A stretch of DNA of 64,000 nucleotides from Roseibacillus sp. (lineage in GTDB: Bacteria > Verrucomicrobiota > Verrucomicrobiia > Verrucomicrobiales > Akkermansiaceae): NCBI GenBank assembly GCA_022448985.1, contig JAKVCR010000052.1, positions 62,001 through 126,000 on the forward strand, in the 5' to 3' direction. Below the pieces are notes generated by a model, which worked only from the letters and a program-made list of their open reading frames with translations, was not told the origin of the DNA and did no database searches. Positions within the stretch are counted from its first letter, which is position 1; the number at the start of each line of letters is the position of its first letter. A program made the position numbers and the translations under genes. Shown here in pieces: positions 35,640 through 46,309 of the stretch.

Positions 35640-37997
35640 CTAGTTCCTGCTATAGGTTTCGGAGAGATTCAGAATGGCTCGTGCCACCGTGGTCCAGCTC
35701 GCGTGCTCAATGGTATCGATGCCCTTGGGCGGAGGAGCCTGTCCGGTCGAAATCAGTTTTCTGGCAGCCGCGGGGTCGGTCCTGAATTCCTTTGTGGCCA
35801 AGGCGAAGAGCCGCCCCATGATCTTTATTTCCTGTTCGTCCGGAATCCGGGAAAGGGCCTCGCGGTAGGCGAACTCAAGGCGTGCCCTGTCCTCCTGTCC
35901 GCCCTCCCTGAGGATACGTTCGGCAAAGACGCGGGCCGCTTCCACAAAGGAGGGATCGTTTAGCAGGGTCATGGCGGCGATGGGAGTGTTGGAGCGTGGC
36001 CGTTCGGCGGTGCATTCCTCACGGGTGGGGGCGTCAAAGGCACGGAGCATGGGATGGAGGAATTGTCGTTGCCAGTGGACATAAACACCGCGGCGCCACT
36101 GGCGCCCATCGGCGTGGTGCGCATATCTGCGGGCCGGGAAGTTCAGGTGGCGATAGTACCCCGGAGGCTGGTAAGGCTTGCTGCTTGCTCCCCCGTAGCC
36201 GGTTTGCAGGAGGCCGGAAATTGCGAGGGCATTGTCGCGGATGGTTTCGGCGGGGAGGCGGTAGCGCGACTGACGGGCGAGAAGCCGATTGTAGGGATCG
36301 CGTTCGCGCAGGGCAATCGGTTCCAGCGAACTTTGCCGGTAGGTTCGGCTGGTTACCAGGAGCTTCATCATATGCTTTACGTTCCATCCCGACTCGTAGA
36401 ACTCGACCGCGAGGTTGTCCAGGAGCTCAGGATGTACCGGGGCCTCACCCTGCCCCCCGAAGTCGTCGAGTCGCTTTGAGAGTCCGGAGCCAAAGACGAG
36501 ATACCAGAAGCGGTTGGCCATGACGCGCGCGGTTAGACCACCCGTTCCAGCGCCGGGATCGGTGAGCCAGTTGGCGAGGTCAAGCCGGGTGAGGCGTGCC
36601 TTCGTTTTGGAGTTCTGTTTTTCGGTGAGGAAGGCAGGGAAGGCGGGTTCGACCACCGGGCCGCTGTCATCGAGCCAGTCGCCACGGGGCAGGATGCGAA
36701 TGGTGCGGGGCTTGGTAGCCACCGTGATCATGGTCTTTCTCTTCGCTTTCCTGAGGGAGGTCAGCTCGGTTTCGACTTTCTTGCGGGCGGCCTCGCTGGC
36801 AAATCTTGCGGTCGCCAGCAGGTTCTCCAGCTCGGCGATGCGTTGCCGCTCGCGTTTGGTGTGGACGTCGATCTCGGGGGGACGTCTCGTGGGCAGGCTG
36901 TTGGAACCAACCCGGAAGTGCTGCGATTCGTCCACATCGGCAAAAAAGGCCCCCAGGGCGTAGAAGTCCCGGGAGGTATAGGGGTCGTACTTGTGGTCGT
37001 GGCACTGCGCACAGCCCACGGTGGCTCCCATCCAGACATTGGAGAGATTGCGGACGCGGTCCGCAAAGTAGATGGCGAGGTATTCCTTGGCCTGCACCCC
37101 TCCCTCGTGTGAGGTCTGCAGGAGGCGGTTGTATCCGGTTGCGATTTTCTGGTCGACAGTGGGATTGGGGAGCAGGTCGCCAGCCAGTTGCTCACGGGTG
37201 AACTGGTCAAAGGGCAGGTTGTCATTGAAGGCATCAATCACGTAGTCGCGATAAGGAGAAATACTGTGATCCTGGTCGCCATGATAGCCACAGGTATCGG
37301 CGTAGCGCACGAGATCGAGCCAGTACATCGCCATGCGCTCGCCGAAGTGGGGTGAAGCGAGGAGCGCGTCCGTGGTTGTGTCCAGGCAGGAAGCCGGATC
37401 CTCCTTCCAGCGTTTCACGAATTGATCCACCTCAGCGGGTGTGGGAGGGAGGCCGATCAGGTCGAAATGCAGCCGTCGCACGAGGGTGACCGGGTCGGTA
37501 TCCGGGGAAGGCTTGAGGTTCTCGCTCTGGAGCCGGGTCAGGATGAAGTTGTCGATCCAGTTCTTGCCCCAGTCGCGGTCCCCGGCTGGGGGGAGGGGAT
37601 GTCTCCGGGGCGGAAGGTAGGTCCAGGGTTCCGCGTAGTCGCCTCCCTCCGCGATCCACTGCCTGATGAGTTCCTTCTCTTCCTTGCCCAGTTCCTTGTG
37701 TGCCTTGGGTGGGGGCATGACCTCGTCCGGGTCGGCGTTGAAGATGCGGTGGATGAGTTCGCTGTCGTCGGGTTTGCCGGCGACGATGGTGTCCCCGGTT
37801 TCGCCCCCCTTGAGTGCGCCCGCCGCGGTATCGAGGCGCAGCTTGCCCTTGCGCTCGTGTTCGTCAGGCCCGTGACAGGCAAAGCAATGGTTCGAGAGGA
37901 TGGGACGGATGTCCCGGTTGAAATCGACACTGGCAGAGAGGCCGCTGGCCCAGAGGGCAGCGATGAGCATCTGGAGGGCCAGGAAGCTGCGGGACAT
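35640..37997 (-). CDS. PSCyt1/DUF1549/DUF1553 (PSD1) protein without the insert (copy 2)
   Basis: A 785-residue exported protein with signal peptide, PSCyt1 cytochrome domain (CFACH at 38-42), DUF1549 with second haem motif CAQCHDHKYDPYT, and DUF1553 (LDLANWLTDPGAGTGGLTARVMANRFWYLVFG, LPAETIRDNALAIS). It lacks the 250-residue insertion present in copies 1 and 3, which accounts for its shorter length. Pairs with the DUF1501 gene at 34163. Two covalent c-type haems are expected per chain if matured. Confidence 0.91.
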   Translation of the reverse strand: MSRSFLALQMLIAALWASGLSASVDFNRDIRPILSNHCFACHGPDEHERKGKLRLDTAAGALKGGETGDTIVAGKPDDSELIHRIFNADPDEVMPPPKAHKELGKEEKELIRQWIAEGGDYAEPWTYLPPRRHPLPPAGDRDWGKNWIDNFILTRLQSENLKPSPDTDPVTLVRRLHFDLIGLPPTPAEVDQFVKRWKEDPASCLDTTTDALLASPHFGERMAMYWLDLVRYADTCGYHGDQDHSISPYRDYVIDAFNDNLPFDQFTREQLAGDLLPNPTVDQKIATGYNRLLQTSHEGGVQAKEYLAIYFADRVRNLSNVWMGATVGCAQCHDHKYDPYTSRDFYALGAFFADVDESQHFRVGSNSLPTRRPPEIDVHTKRERQRIAELENLLATARFASEAARKKVETELTSLRKAKRKTMITVATKPRTIRILPRGDWLDDSGPVVEPAFPAFLTEKQNSKTKARLTRLDLANWLTDPGAGTGGLTARVMANRFWYLVFGSGLSKRLDDFGGQGEAPVHPELLDNLAVEFYESGWNVKHMMKLLVTSRTYRQSSLEPIALRERDPYNRLLARQSRYRLPAETIRDNALAISGLLQTGYGGASSKPYQPPGYYRHLNFPARRYAHHADGRQWRRGVYVHWQRQFLHPMLRAFDAPTREECTAERPRSNTPIAAMTLLNDPSFVEAARVFAERILREGGQEDRARLEFAYREALSRIPDEQEIKIMGRLFALATKEFRTDPAAARKLISTGQAPPPKGIDTIEHASWTTVARAILNLSETYSRN

Positions 37998-38179
37998 CCG
38001 GGAGAGGCTAGCTTCCTCCCCTGCAGATGCAATCGAGGATTGCCGGGGTCAATTACGAGATCGTCACCCGGGTTGGTCCAGATCCTTCCGCCCCTTGGGC
38101 TGGCCAGAGCTCCCTCCAAGGTAGAGCCGGGAGCCGTCCCGATTGTATCGGTGATATTTTGCGACCCGGAGAATGTAAT

Positions 38180-39379
38180 TCAAGGGGATGTCGTCCGGAC
38201 CGCGAAGAATCCTTCCGTGCCGGTGATCGGAAAGTCCCGGGTGATGACTCCCCCCATGCCTGTGACCGTAGCGCGTTCCTGCCACTGATCATGAGGTAGC
38301 GCCGGGTCGGGAGTGAAGAGGATGGTGTAAGCCTGGGTGTCGAGTGCATCCCAGGTCAGGCGAACCTGCCCGCCCGGAAGGTGGTCGATGTCGAGGCTCG
38401 GCACGACCAGCGGAGAAGTGTCCCCTGCCTTGAGATCCAGAGTTACATTGGGATTCTGGCTTTTTACAGTGATGGTGTTTTCGCTGTCGGAGATCCAGGC
38501 GGCGGTGGCGCCTGACTCGAATCCATCGGTGAAGATCGATTCGTTCACCAGGGTTTCCAGCTTGATGTCGACATTCTCCTCGATCGTGATCGTAAGAGTC
38601 CGTTGGAATTCCGCATTGACCCAGCCCGGGGCAACGGAAGTCGTGTTGGTGAATCCATTGTAGCCGGGTGTAAATTGATCACCCAGGTCGGGCTCGGGGC
38701 CGGACTGGGAGTCGAACGTCGACCTCCCGAGCAATTCGTTGATCACTTCGCCGGTCTCAAGGGCCATCGCCTCAATGCGGAAGGAGGTTCCAACATCACT
38801 GTCAATGCTGCTGTTGATGGGGTCGACCAGGTCGAAGTCCTGTTCGAGCTTGATATCGATCGTGATGTTCTGAATGCCCGGCTCCGGGTCATGGGCCCTG
38901 AAAATGGTTTTGTTCCGGCTGCCGGCTGCGATGAAGCGGGTGGTAATGGATCCGGGTGGCGGTTCACTCGGAAGGGGCAACATGCTCACCCGGCCCCTGT
39001 GTTCGATACTGAATGCAGGGATTCCGGTGACACCGGTAGATTTCACCTCCACCGAGGCAAAGACTGGTTCCAGCGGGTTGAAGAAATCCGGCAGGATCTC
39101 GATTTCATCAAAGAGGTCGATTGCTGCCATGAAGCTGCCGCCTTCCGCAGAGTGGAATCCCCCTACCTCGACTCCATTGAATCCGAAGAACGAGAGTTCG
39201 GCGCAGGAGCCGGGCGTCCCGGAAGCAAGATTTGCGAAGAACTCCGGGCAGGAGTCTGCGGCGCGGGCATTAATAGGCAGTCCCAGCGAACATGCGGCGA
39301 CGGAGAGGAGAAGCAGGATCCGGGGGCTTCTGCCCCTGGACCGCGCCTCCGTGTCCGGGGGGTGGAGCGTGATGGTCAT
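38180..39379 (-). CDS. Secreted protein of unknown function with IFTDGFESG motif
   Basis: A 399-residue exported protein (signal with core ILLLLSVAACSLGLPINARA). The mature part is beta-rich, acidic and low in Lys. It has IFTDGFESGATAAW near residue 295, a motif I recall from surface proteins of other phyla, and a C-terminal region (DIDHLPGGQVRLTWDALDTQAYTI) resembling a fibronectin-like domain common in Verrucomicrobia secreted proteins. No catalytic motif. It lies between the second and third PSD1/DUF1501 pairs, same strand. ATG at 39379 chosen for the signal peptide. Its role is not recognised. Confidence 0.72.
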   Translation of the reverse strand: MTITLHPPDTEARSRGRSPRILLLLSVAACSLGLPINARAADSCPEFFANLASGTPGSCAELSFFGFNGVEVGGFHSAEGGSFMAAIDLFDEIEILPDFFNPLEPVFASVEVKSTGVTGIPAFSIEHRGRVSMLPLPSEPPPGSITTRFIAAGSRNKTIFRAHDPEPGIQNITIDIKLEQDFDLVDPINSSIDSDVGTSFRIEAMALETGEVINELLGRSTFDSQSGPEPDLGDQFTPGYNGFTNTTSVAPGWVNAEFQRTLTITIEENVDIKLETLVNESIFTDGFESGATAAWISDSENTITVKSQNPNVTLDLKAGDTSPLVVPSLDIDHLPGGQVRLTWDALDTQAYTILFTPDPALPHDQWQERATVTGMGGVITRDFPITGTEGFFAVRTTSP

Positions 39380-39526
39380 GTTATTTCGTGGGTTGGGTTT
39401 CCAGTCGGGCGCAGGACCAGGTGGGGAGGGGCCACGTGCTCTCGTGATTCTGGATGGCAAACGGAATTGGGTCGTCAACGGCGTGGTTGTGCCTCTGGGC
39501 TTCGTTCGCTGGAGAAATGCCAGAGA

Positions 39527-40990
39527 CTATGAAAGGATATCCTTGATGGGATAGGCATCCTCCACGCCGGTAAGGCGTTGCTGTAACCCCTGGAACGGGA
39601 AGCTGAAGCGGTGATTGTCGATACCCATGCAGTGGAGAATAGTGGCGTTCAGCTCGTTGAGATGCACGGGGTTCTCCGTGACATTATAGCTGAAGTCATC
39701 GGTTTCCCCGTGGGACATGCCTGCCTTTATGCCGCCGCCGGCCATCCACATGCAGAAGTTGCGGGGGTGGTGGTCGCGGCCGTAGTTCTCCCTGGTCAGT
39801 TTGCCCTGGCAGTAAGCGGTGCGCCCGAATTCTCCGCCGAAAACGACCAGCGTGTCCTCCAGCATTCCCCTTTCCTTGAGGTCCCTGATGAGGGCGGTGG
39901 TTGGTTGATCAACGTCAAGACACTGGTTCTTGATTTCCTTCGGGAGGTTGCCGTGCTGGTCCCAGCCACGGTGAAGAATCTGCACCACCCGGACTCCGCG
40001 TTCAATGAGGCGGCGGGTGAGGAGTGCTGAATGGGCGAAGGTGCCGGGCTTCTGGACATTTGGCCCGTACATCTCGAGGGTGGCCTTGCTCTCCTTGCCG
40101 AGGTCAGTCAGCTCCGGGACACTGCTCTGCATCCGGAAGGCCATCTCGTACTGGGAAATGCGGGTTTGCGTCTCGGGGTCACCGAAACGCTCGAAAGCCT
40201 TACGGTTCAACTGGCCCAGGGCATCGAGCATGGCGCGCCGGTCGCCGGGCAGCACTCCCGGGGGATTTTTCACATATAATACCGGGTCACCAGCGCTGCG
40301 GAGTTTCACCCCATCGTACTTTGATGGCAGGAAACCACTGGTCCACATGCGAGTGAACAACGCCTGGCTCGGGTTCTTGACGGTGGGGGTGAAAACCACG
40401 AAGGCGGGCAGGTTCTGGCTTTCGCTGCCAAGGCCATAGCTGAGCCAGGAACCGAGACTGGGCTTGCCGGGCACCTCACTACCGGTCATCACGAAGGTAC
40501 AAGCCGGGTCGTGGTTGATGGCCTCGGTGTGGACCGACTTGATCATGGTGATCTCGTCGGCGATGCCCTTCATGTGTGGAACCAGTTCACTCATCAGGAT
40601 GCCCGATTGTCCGCAGCGCTCGAAGGCGAACCTGCTGGGAGCCACCGGGAAACGTTTTTGCCCACTGGTCATGGTGGTGATGCGCTGACCATTGCGGACC
40701 GAGTCGGGAAGTTCCTTGTCGAAGAACTTCTCCATCTGGGGTTTGTGGTCGAAGAGATCCTGCTGAGCTGGAGCGCCGTTCATGTGCAGGTAGATGAGGT
40801 TCTTGGCCTTGGGCGCAAAGTGAGGGAGTCCAGGCAGGGCCGGATGTATATCGGAGTCCGCAGCAGGCTTGGCGGCGAGGTTCCTCTGGGCGAGGAGTTG
40901 GGCCAGGGCGATGCCGCCTACCTTGAGACCGGCTCCCTGGAAGAACTGGCGACGGGATTGCAGGTGATGATATTCGAGGGCAGGGTCCAT
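39527..40990 (-). CDS. DUF1501 family protein, Tat-exported (copy 3)
   Basis: A 487-residue DUF1501 protein. The Tat motif [10 protein letters not shown] starts at about residue 12. The family core is the same ([91 protein letters not shown]), but the Gly-Gly-Pro-Ser-His block of copies 1, 2 and 4 is replaced by [12 protein letters not shown], so this copy is the most divergent. It follows its PSD1 partner by only 7 bases. Start ATG 40990. Confidence 0.9.
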   Translation of the reverse strand: MDPALEYHHLQSRRQFFQGAGLKVGGIALAQLLAQRNLAAKPAADSDIHPALPGLPHFAPKAKNLIYLHMNGAPAQQDLFDHKPQMEKFFDKELPDSVRNGQRITTMTSGQKRFPVAPSRFAFERCGQSGILMSELVPHMKGIADEITMIKSVHTEAINHDPACTFVMTGSEVPGKPSLGSWLSYGLGSESQNLPAFVVFTPTVKNPSQALFTRMWTSGFLPSKYDGVKLRSAGDPVLYVKNPPGVLPGDRRAMLDALGQLNRKAFERFGDPETQTRISQYEMAFRMQSSVPELTDLGKESKATLEMYGPNVQKPGTFAHSALLTRRLIERGVRVVQILHRGWDQHGNLPKEIKNQCLDVDQPTTALIRDLKERGMLEDTLVVFGGEFGRTAYCQGKLTRENYGRDHHPRNFCMWMAGGGIKAGMSHGETDDFSYNVTENPVHLNELNATILHCMGIDNHRFSFPFQGLQQRLTGVEDAYPIKDILS

Positions 40991-40997
40991 GGCAGGG

Positions 40998-43900
40998 TCA
41001 GTTCTTGTTTACGACCTCGTCGAGATTGAGGAGCAGGTTCGCCACGAGGGTCCAGGCTGCCAGTTGATCCTGCTTGAGGGAGGGATCGGGTTTGCTTTCG
41101 CCGAAGCCAATAAGTTTTCCGGCAGCCGCAGAATCAGCGGCGAAACGGTTCTGGTGTGCCTGAAGGGCGGTCAGCACGATTTTCGCTTCTTCCGCACCGG
41201 GATAACGGGCGGTGACCAGCCGCCATGCCCAGCGGACACGGTCCTCAGAATTTGTTCCGCCTTCCTTGAGAATGCGCTGGGCAAGGGCGCGTGCCGCTTC
41301 GACGTGTTGAACATCGTTCATCAGCTGCAGCGCCTGCATCGGGGTATTGCTGCGGCCACGTACCGAGCAGCTCTGTTCGCGGTTGGGGCCATCAAAGGTA
41401 GCCATGAAGGGTGGCGGAGCGGTACGCTTGAGGAAGGTGTAAAGGCTGCGTCGATACAAGTCCTCACCCTTGCCCTGCTTGTAATTGCGGGTGTTGCTGG
41501 AGGCAAAGCCGACCGGTTCCCATATATTGGGGGGCTGGTAGGGTCTGACGCCCCGTCCTCCGATCCTGGACACCATTAATCCACTGAGGTTAAGGGCCTG
41601 ATCGCGGATGACCTCGGCGTCCAGCCGATGCCGTGGCCCCCGGGCCAGAAGACGGTTTTCCGGATCCTTTTCCCGCAACGCGGGTGAGACCGCGGAGCTT
41701 TGGCGGTAGGCATGACTTGTGAGGATGCGCGTCACCAGGCGCTGAACATCCCAGCCATCTTCGATGAACTGCACGGCTAGCCAGTCGAGCAGTTCAGGGT
41801 GGCTGGGCAACTCTCCCTGGGTGCCGAAGTCTGCGCTGGTTTTTACGAGGCCAGTGCCGAAGAACTGCTGCCAGAAACGATTTACCGCAACGCGCGCGGT
41901 GAGCGGATGATTTCCATCGACCAGCCAGTTTGCCAGGTCCAGCCGGTTGTAATCGCCATTCTCTGGTCGGGGCGGAAGCGGCGGCAGGAAGGCTGGAACG
42001 TTGCGGCTGACCTTCTCTCCGGGGTTATTATACTGCCCGCGTTTCATCACGAAGCTCTCTCGTGGCTTGGGCAGGTCGGCCATCACGAAGGTCACCGCCG
42101 TGTTCTTTCCGAGGGCATTTTTCTCGGCTACCAGCTTTGCCTTTTCATCATTGAATGGTTTCAGCGCATCCTTGGCCCCCTTGTAGATCCGACCGAGCCA
42201 GTGCAGAAAAAGGCGTTTTTCCTGGGATTCCGTCCATTCGCCGGGCTTCTTGCCCTTTACGAGCTTGCGTAGTTCCTCGTTGAGATCCTTGTGGCGCTCA
42301 TTTTCCTTCTGCGCCTTCCATGCCTTCCATGAGAAAACCGGGTCGGTCACCGGGTTGGTAGAGACGTGGCCACCGGATTGATCCCAGTAGACCTTGCCGC
42401 CAAACTGGGTGTAGGCCCAGCCGTTGAGCTTAGCGCCCGGCTTGAGGCCCACCTGCTCGATATCGACCTCAAGGCGTACCCATTTCCCAGCTTCGGGCAG
42501 GTCGCCTATGCGCCGCCTGCTGACGGTATCATTCTTGCCCCACTCGATCTGGTTGCCTCCCCAGTAGGCGCGGTGTTCCCACGTGCCGTCATTGAACTGC
42601 AGCATGATTTGCTTTGGGGGATTGGTTTTCTCGAGGTAGACATGCGCGAATAGCTTCATGCCATCCTCGATGACCAGGGGTGGGTTGGCCCCGGTGAAGA
42701 AGTGTTGGCTCAGGCCCTTGGCCTCACGGACGCTCGCTGTGGCACCACTGAAAACCGGTTCTGGTGGACTTACAAACTTCCATGGGGTGTTACCTTGTGC
42801 GGCAGCCTTGGGGGGTAAGGCATCCTCGATCCACACCGTCTCCTTCGTGGTCGGCGTGGGCGGTTTGCGGAGGTCTGCCGGGTCGTTGTAGTCAATCCCT
42901 GTTACTGCTTCCGTGATGCGTTTTTCAACCGCCTGGATCTTCGAATCCAGGGCCGCGATTTTCTCCCGGGCACCCGCCTGCGGAACGCGGATAACAGGTG
43001 GAGTATCCAGCTTGTTCCCGTCCAGTGCAGGGTCGGCGGTACTGTGAAAGAAGGAATACATCGAGTAATACTCCTTTGTGGAAATGGGGTCAAATTTGTG
43101 GTCGTGGCATACCGCGCAACCAGCGGTCAGTCCCATCCACACCTCCACTGTCGTCGAAGTGCGTTCCACGGCATTGCGATAAATCCATTCAGCATTGATG
43201 CTGCCTCCTTCCCCAGTGGTCACATTACAGCGGTTGAATCCCGAAGCAATTTTCTGATCGATGGTCGCCCCGGGCAACAGGTCTCCAGCCAGTTGCCAGC
43301 GGGTAAACTCATCAAACCTGATGTTCCGGTTGAATGCCCGCACCACCCAGTCACGGTAGGGCCAAATTGAGCGCTCGTTGTCGAGGTGCAGGCCATGGGT
43401 GTCGGCGTAGCGTGCGAGGTCCAACCAATAGCGTGCCATGTGCTCGCCGTAGGCTGGACGCTTCATCAGGGTGCGGATCAAGGTTTCCAGAGCCTGGGGA
43501 GTTTTGTCCGCGAGGAAGGCGTCCACTTCCTCCGGCCTGGGGGGTAGGCCGGTAAGATCCAGGTAGATACGCCGCACGAGGATTTCCGGTTCGGCCAGCG
43601 GCGCGGGCTTCAGCCCTTCCCTTGTCAGGCGCTGCTGAAGGAAGGCGTCAACCGGATTCGCCGATCCCTTTGGGACGACAGGTTTTTTCGGAGCTATGAA
43701 CGCCCAGTGCTCCTGGTATTGCGCGCCTTGTAGAATCCATTGTCTCAGGAGCTCCTTTTCCGCATCAGAAAGTTGCTTATGCGAATCCCGGGGAGGCATT
43801 ACCTCATCCTCGTCTTTTGAGGTAATGCGAATCCATGCTTCGCTGTTCTCCAGATCCCCGGGCACAATGGCCTGCACGCCATCGCGTTCAGCAAGAGCCG

Positions 43901-44075
43901 ATTTACCCTGGTCGAGGCGTAGCTTGGCTTTGCGCTTCTTTGCGTCCTGACCGTGACAGGCAAAGCATGTTTCTGAGAGGATGGGCCGGATATCGCGTGC
44001 GAAGTCCGGAGCGGCCAGGGCAGCTTCAGTCAAAAGGCCCGTGGCCAGAACTGGAACGATGATGGTTCTCATCAT
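40998..44075 (-). CDS. PSCyt1/DUF1549/DUF1553 (PSD1) protein with inserted lectin-like domain (copy 3)
   Basis: A 1025-residue exported protein. Signal peptide, PSCyt1 (CFACH at 37-41), DUF1549 with [13 protein letters not shown], an insert of roughly 250 residues that shares [22 protein letters not shown] and [18 protein letters not shown] with copy 1, then DUF1553 ([48 protein letters not shown]). I use the ATG at 44075; an earlier in-frame start at 44105 adds ten polar residues before the signal. Paired with the DUF1501 gene at 39527. Function not established. Confidence 0.9.
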   Translation of the reverse strand: MMRTIIVPVLATGLLTEAALAAPDFARDIRPILSETCFACHGQDAKKRKAKLRLDQGKSALAERDGVQAIVPGDLENSEAWIRITSKDEDEVMPPRDSHKQLSDAEKELLRQWILQGAQYQEHWAFIAPKKPVVPKGSANPVDAFLQQRLTREGLKPAPLAEPEILVRRIYLDLTGLPPRPEEVDAFLADKTPQALETLIRTLMKRPAYGEHMARYWLDLARYADTHGLHLDNERSIWPYRDWVVRAFNRNIRFDEFTRWQLAGDLLPGATIDQKIASGFNRCNVTTGEGGSINAEWIYRNAVERTSTTVEVWMGLTAGCAVCHDHKFDPISTKEYYSMYSFFHSTADPALDGNKLDTPPVIRVPQAGAREKIAALDSKIQAVEKRITEAVTGIDYNDPADLRKPPTPTTKETVWIEDALPPKAAAQGNTPWKFVSPPEPVFSGATASVREAKGLSQHFFTGANPPLVIEDGMKLFAHVYLEKTNPPKQIMLQFNDGTWEHRAYWGGNQIEWGKNDTVSRRRIGDLPEAGKWVRLEVDIEQVGLKPGAKLNGWAYTQFGGKVYWDQSGGHVSTNPVTDPVFSWKAWKAQKENERHKDLNEELRKLVKGKKPGEWTESQEKRLFLHWLGRIYKGAKDALKPFNDEKAKLVAEKNALGKNTAVTFVMADLPKPRESFVMKRGQYNNPGEKVSRNVPAFLPPLPPRPENGDYNRLDLANWLVDGNHPLTARVAVNRFWQQFFGTGLVKTSADFGTQGELPSHPELLDWLAVQFIEDGWDVQRLVTRILTSHAYRQSSAVSPALREKDPENRLLARGPRHRLDAEVIRDQALNLSGLMVSRIGGRGVRPYQPPNIWEPVGFASSNTRNYKQGKGEDLYRRSLYTFLKRTAPPPFMATFDGPNREQSCSVRGRSNTPMQALQLMNDVQHVEAARALAQRILKEGGTNSEDRVRWAWRLVTARYPGAEEAKIVLTALQAHQNRFAADSAAAGKLIGFGESKPDPSLKQDQLAAWTLVANLLLNLDEVVNKN

Positions 44076-44206
44076 TGGATGGTGGAGCGTATCATGACGC
44101 AACACGGGGTAAAGGGAGGAACCGGGGGGAATGACGCGTCTCGGCAGGAATTCTGCGCGAAGATACGGGGAGAGGGGGAAACGGCATTGTAATGGGGACC
44201 GTTGCT

Positions 44207-45085
44207 TCAGGTTTCCGTTACAATTCGCTTCAGGTAGTCCGCCAGGTCCTGGCCGATGTCCTCACGCTGGAGCCCGAGCTCAATGTTGGTCTTGATGAAG
44301 TCGAGCTTGTTGCCGATGTCGTAACGTTTGCCAGCAAAGCGGAGTCCGTACATTCCGTGGTTCTGCAGCATGAGGACCATGGCATCGGTCAGCTGGATCT
44401 CGTTGTTCTTCCCCCGCGGGGTCTCAGCAATGTAGTGGAAGATCTCGGGGCGGAACACGTAGCGGCCCGCAATAGCCAGCCTTGAGGGAGCCTCCTCCGC
44501 GGCAGGCTTCTCGATGAGCTGGTTGAGCTTGATGACATTGCCATCGAGATTTTCTCCCCCTGCGATGCCGTAGCGCGAGACCCGGTGGGGCTCGACTTCC
44601 TCAAGGGCGACAACGGACTCCTGTTTTTCTTCAAAGACGTCGAGCATCTGCCGGAGGATGGGCTTCTCCGGGTTGTTGCTGCGCAGGATGGTGTCTCCCA
44701 GGAGGAGGGCAAAGGGGTCGCTCCCGACGAAGGTTTGCCCACAGGAGACGGCATCACCCAGGCCGTTCTGCTCTTTCTGCCAGGCGAAGTGAATGGAGGC
44801 CATCGTAGAGATGCGGCGGATCTGGTTCAGCAGCCCTGTCTGGCCCTTTTCCTCGAGGCGTATTTCCAGTTCACTACTGCTGGAGAAGTGCTCCTCGATG
44901 GCGCGTTTGCCACGGCCGATGACGATCAGGATGTCGGTGATGCCGCTCTGGACGCATTCCTCCACGACGTGCTGGATGGTGGGGGTGTCCACGACGGGCA
45001 ACATTTCCTTCGGCAGCGACTTTGTGGCGGGGAGGAAACGGGTGCCGAATCCGGCGGCGGGGATGACGGCTTTGGTGACAGGCAT
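44207..45085 (-). CDS. galU: UTP-glucose-1-phosphate uridylyltransferase
   Basis: Makes UDP-glucose from UTP and glucose-1-phosphate in the cytoplasm. The 292-residue protein starts MPVTKAVIPAAGFGTRFLP with the nucleotide-binding GxGTRxLP motif, then KEMLPVVDTPTIQHVVEE, LLLGDTIL, RYVFRPEIFHYIAET and KRYDIGNKLDFIKTN, all typical of bacterial GalU. The ATG at 45085 fits; an upstream start at 45118 would add 11 residues. It follows the GHMP kinase gene by 120 bases in the same direction, which suggests a shared sugar nucleotide role. A related pyrophosphorylase with another sugar-phosphate preference cannot be excluded. Confidence 0.92.
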   Translation of the reverse strand: MPVTKAVIPAAGFGTRFLPATKSLPKEMLPVVDTPTIQHVVEECVQSGITDILIVIGRGKRAIEEHFSSSSELEIRLEEKGQTGLLNQIRRISTMASIHFAWQKEQNGLGDAVSCGQTFVGSDPFALLLGDTILRSNNPEKPILRQMLDVFEEKQESVVALEEVEPHRVSRYGIAGGENLDGNVIKLNQLIEKPAAEEAPSRLAIAGRYVFRPEIFHYIAETPRGKNNEIQLTDAMVLMLQNHGMYGLRFAGKRYDIGNKLDFIKTNIELGLQREDIGQDLADYLKRIVTET

Positions 45086-45205
45086 CGGAAGAAAGCGGCA
45101 ACCGGCGCGGGGTTCCACCGTGCTGCCAGTGGTATTGGAGTCTTGCAGGATGAGGGTGGCAAGGAGGAACTGGCCAAGGGGGCCAGTGCGCTCCGGCAGG
45201 GCAGG

Positions 45206-46213
45206 CTACGGGCCTTCCGGGGTGATGACCGGTCTGATGACCTCAACCCCGAGCTTGCCTAGTTCAGCCTGAAGAGCCTCGAACATTTCTTCACCGTTGT
45301 AGATTCCCACGATGGCTCCTCCCGAGCCGGTGAATTTGGCGGAGGCTCCGATCGAGCGGGCGGTTTCCACCATCGCCAGGTTGCCGTCTGAAAGGCGGTA
45401 GAGCGACTTGCGGAGGTCGAAGTTACGGTCCAGGAGAGGACCGATCTGTGTGCCCTGTCCGCTGATGAGGAGGTCGCGGCACTGTTGGGTCAACTCGGCC
45501 CACTCCGTCATGGCAGCCACCACATCCGGGTCCTTCCGGGTGAAGCGACCGCGGATGTCGTTGTGGAACACTTCCGTGCCCTCCGAGAGTCTGGAGCTGT
45601 AGGCGATATAGAGCGGAGGCAGGGTGTCGGGATCGAGCTGCTCGTAGGCGCCGTGACCCATTTTCTCAAAGTGTTTCTCGGCGAAGTCCATGAAGACCAC
45701 CCCTTCATAAGCCTGGACCACGCGATCCTGCAGTCCGGCCGGAATGAAAAGTTCATCGGTTTCCACCGAGAGAACGAGGTTGGCGAGAGTGGGAGGCGGG
45801 ATGCTTACTCCGTAGAACTGCATGAGGGCACGGAAGCACGCGGTGATGATCGCACTGGAACCTGCCATGCCAACGTGGGGCGGAATATCGCTGCGGTAAC
45901 GGATGGTAAAGTTCTGGGCGTGGAGGGAAAGCCCACCCTCCTCGCAGTAATCGTGGAAGCGTTTCACCGAGGCCTTGAGGAGGCGGAGTCCACCATAGTA
46001 GCCGAAGGTCCGGGTGTCTTTTACGAGATCGGACAGGCTCCCGAAGATCATCTCGTCGCGGCGCGCAGGCTGGATTTCCAACTCGGGTGATTCCCACAGG
46101 GAAACCTGGGCTGAAAAATTCCTCACGATGAGGGAAATCGTCTTGCCGTGGTAACCATCGGAGGGATTCCCGATCAGGCCGGCGCGAGGATACGAAGCGG
46201 TTTTGATGACCAT
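45206..46213 (-). CDS. GHMP-family sugar kinase resembling plant glucuronokinase
   Basis: A 335-residue kinase. Seen: RAGLIGNPSDGYHGKTISL near the N-terminus, the GHMP ATP-binding loop PPHVGMAGSSAI at 111-122, FIPAGLQDRVVQAYEG, and the C-terminal SIGASAKFTGSGGAIVGI. The N-terminal block and FGYYGGLRLLK closely match, as I recall it, Arabidopsis glucuronokinase (GNPSDVYFGRTISL, GYYGGVRLL). That enzyme phosphorylates glucuronate at C1, and a pyrophosphorylase then makes UDP-glucuronate. Here the kinase lies just upstream of galU. Alternative substrates (galacturonate, other hexoses) are possible. ATG at 46213 is the only reasonable start. Confidence 0.85.
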   Translation of the reverse strand: MVIKTASYPRAGLIGNPSDGYHGKTISLIVRNFSAQVSLWESPELEIQPARRDEMIFGSLSDLVKDTRTFGYYGGLRLLKASVKRFHDYCEEGGLSLHAQNFTIRYRSDIPPHVGMAGSSAIITACFRALMQFYGVSIPPPTLANLVLSVETDELFIPAGLQDRVVQAYEGVVFMDFAEKHFEKMGHGAYEQLDPDTLPPLYIAYSSRLSEGTEVFHNDIRGRFTRKDPDVVAAMTEWAELTQQCRDLLISGQGTQIGPLLDRNFDLRKSLYRLSDGNLAMVETARSIGASAKFTGSGGAIVGIYNGEEMFEALQAELGKLGVEVIRPVITPEGP

Positions 46214-46309
46214 CGACGGTAGTGGTCTACATCGTGGGGTCCGTATTGGGAATCGTGAAAATTATTGGATTTGTGGCGATCGGTCTCCATGGCAAGAGAG
46301 GGCATGGCA

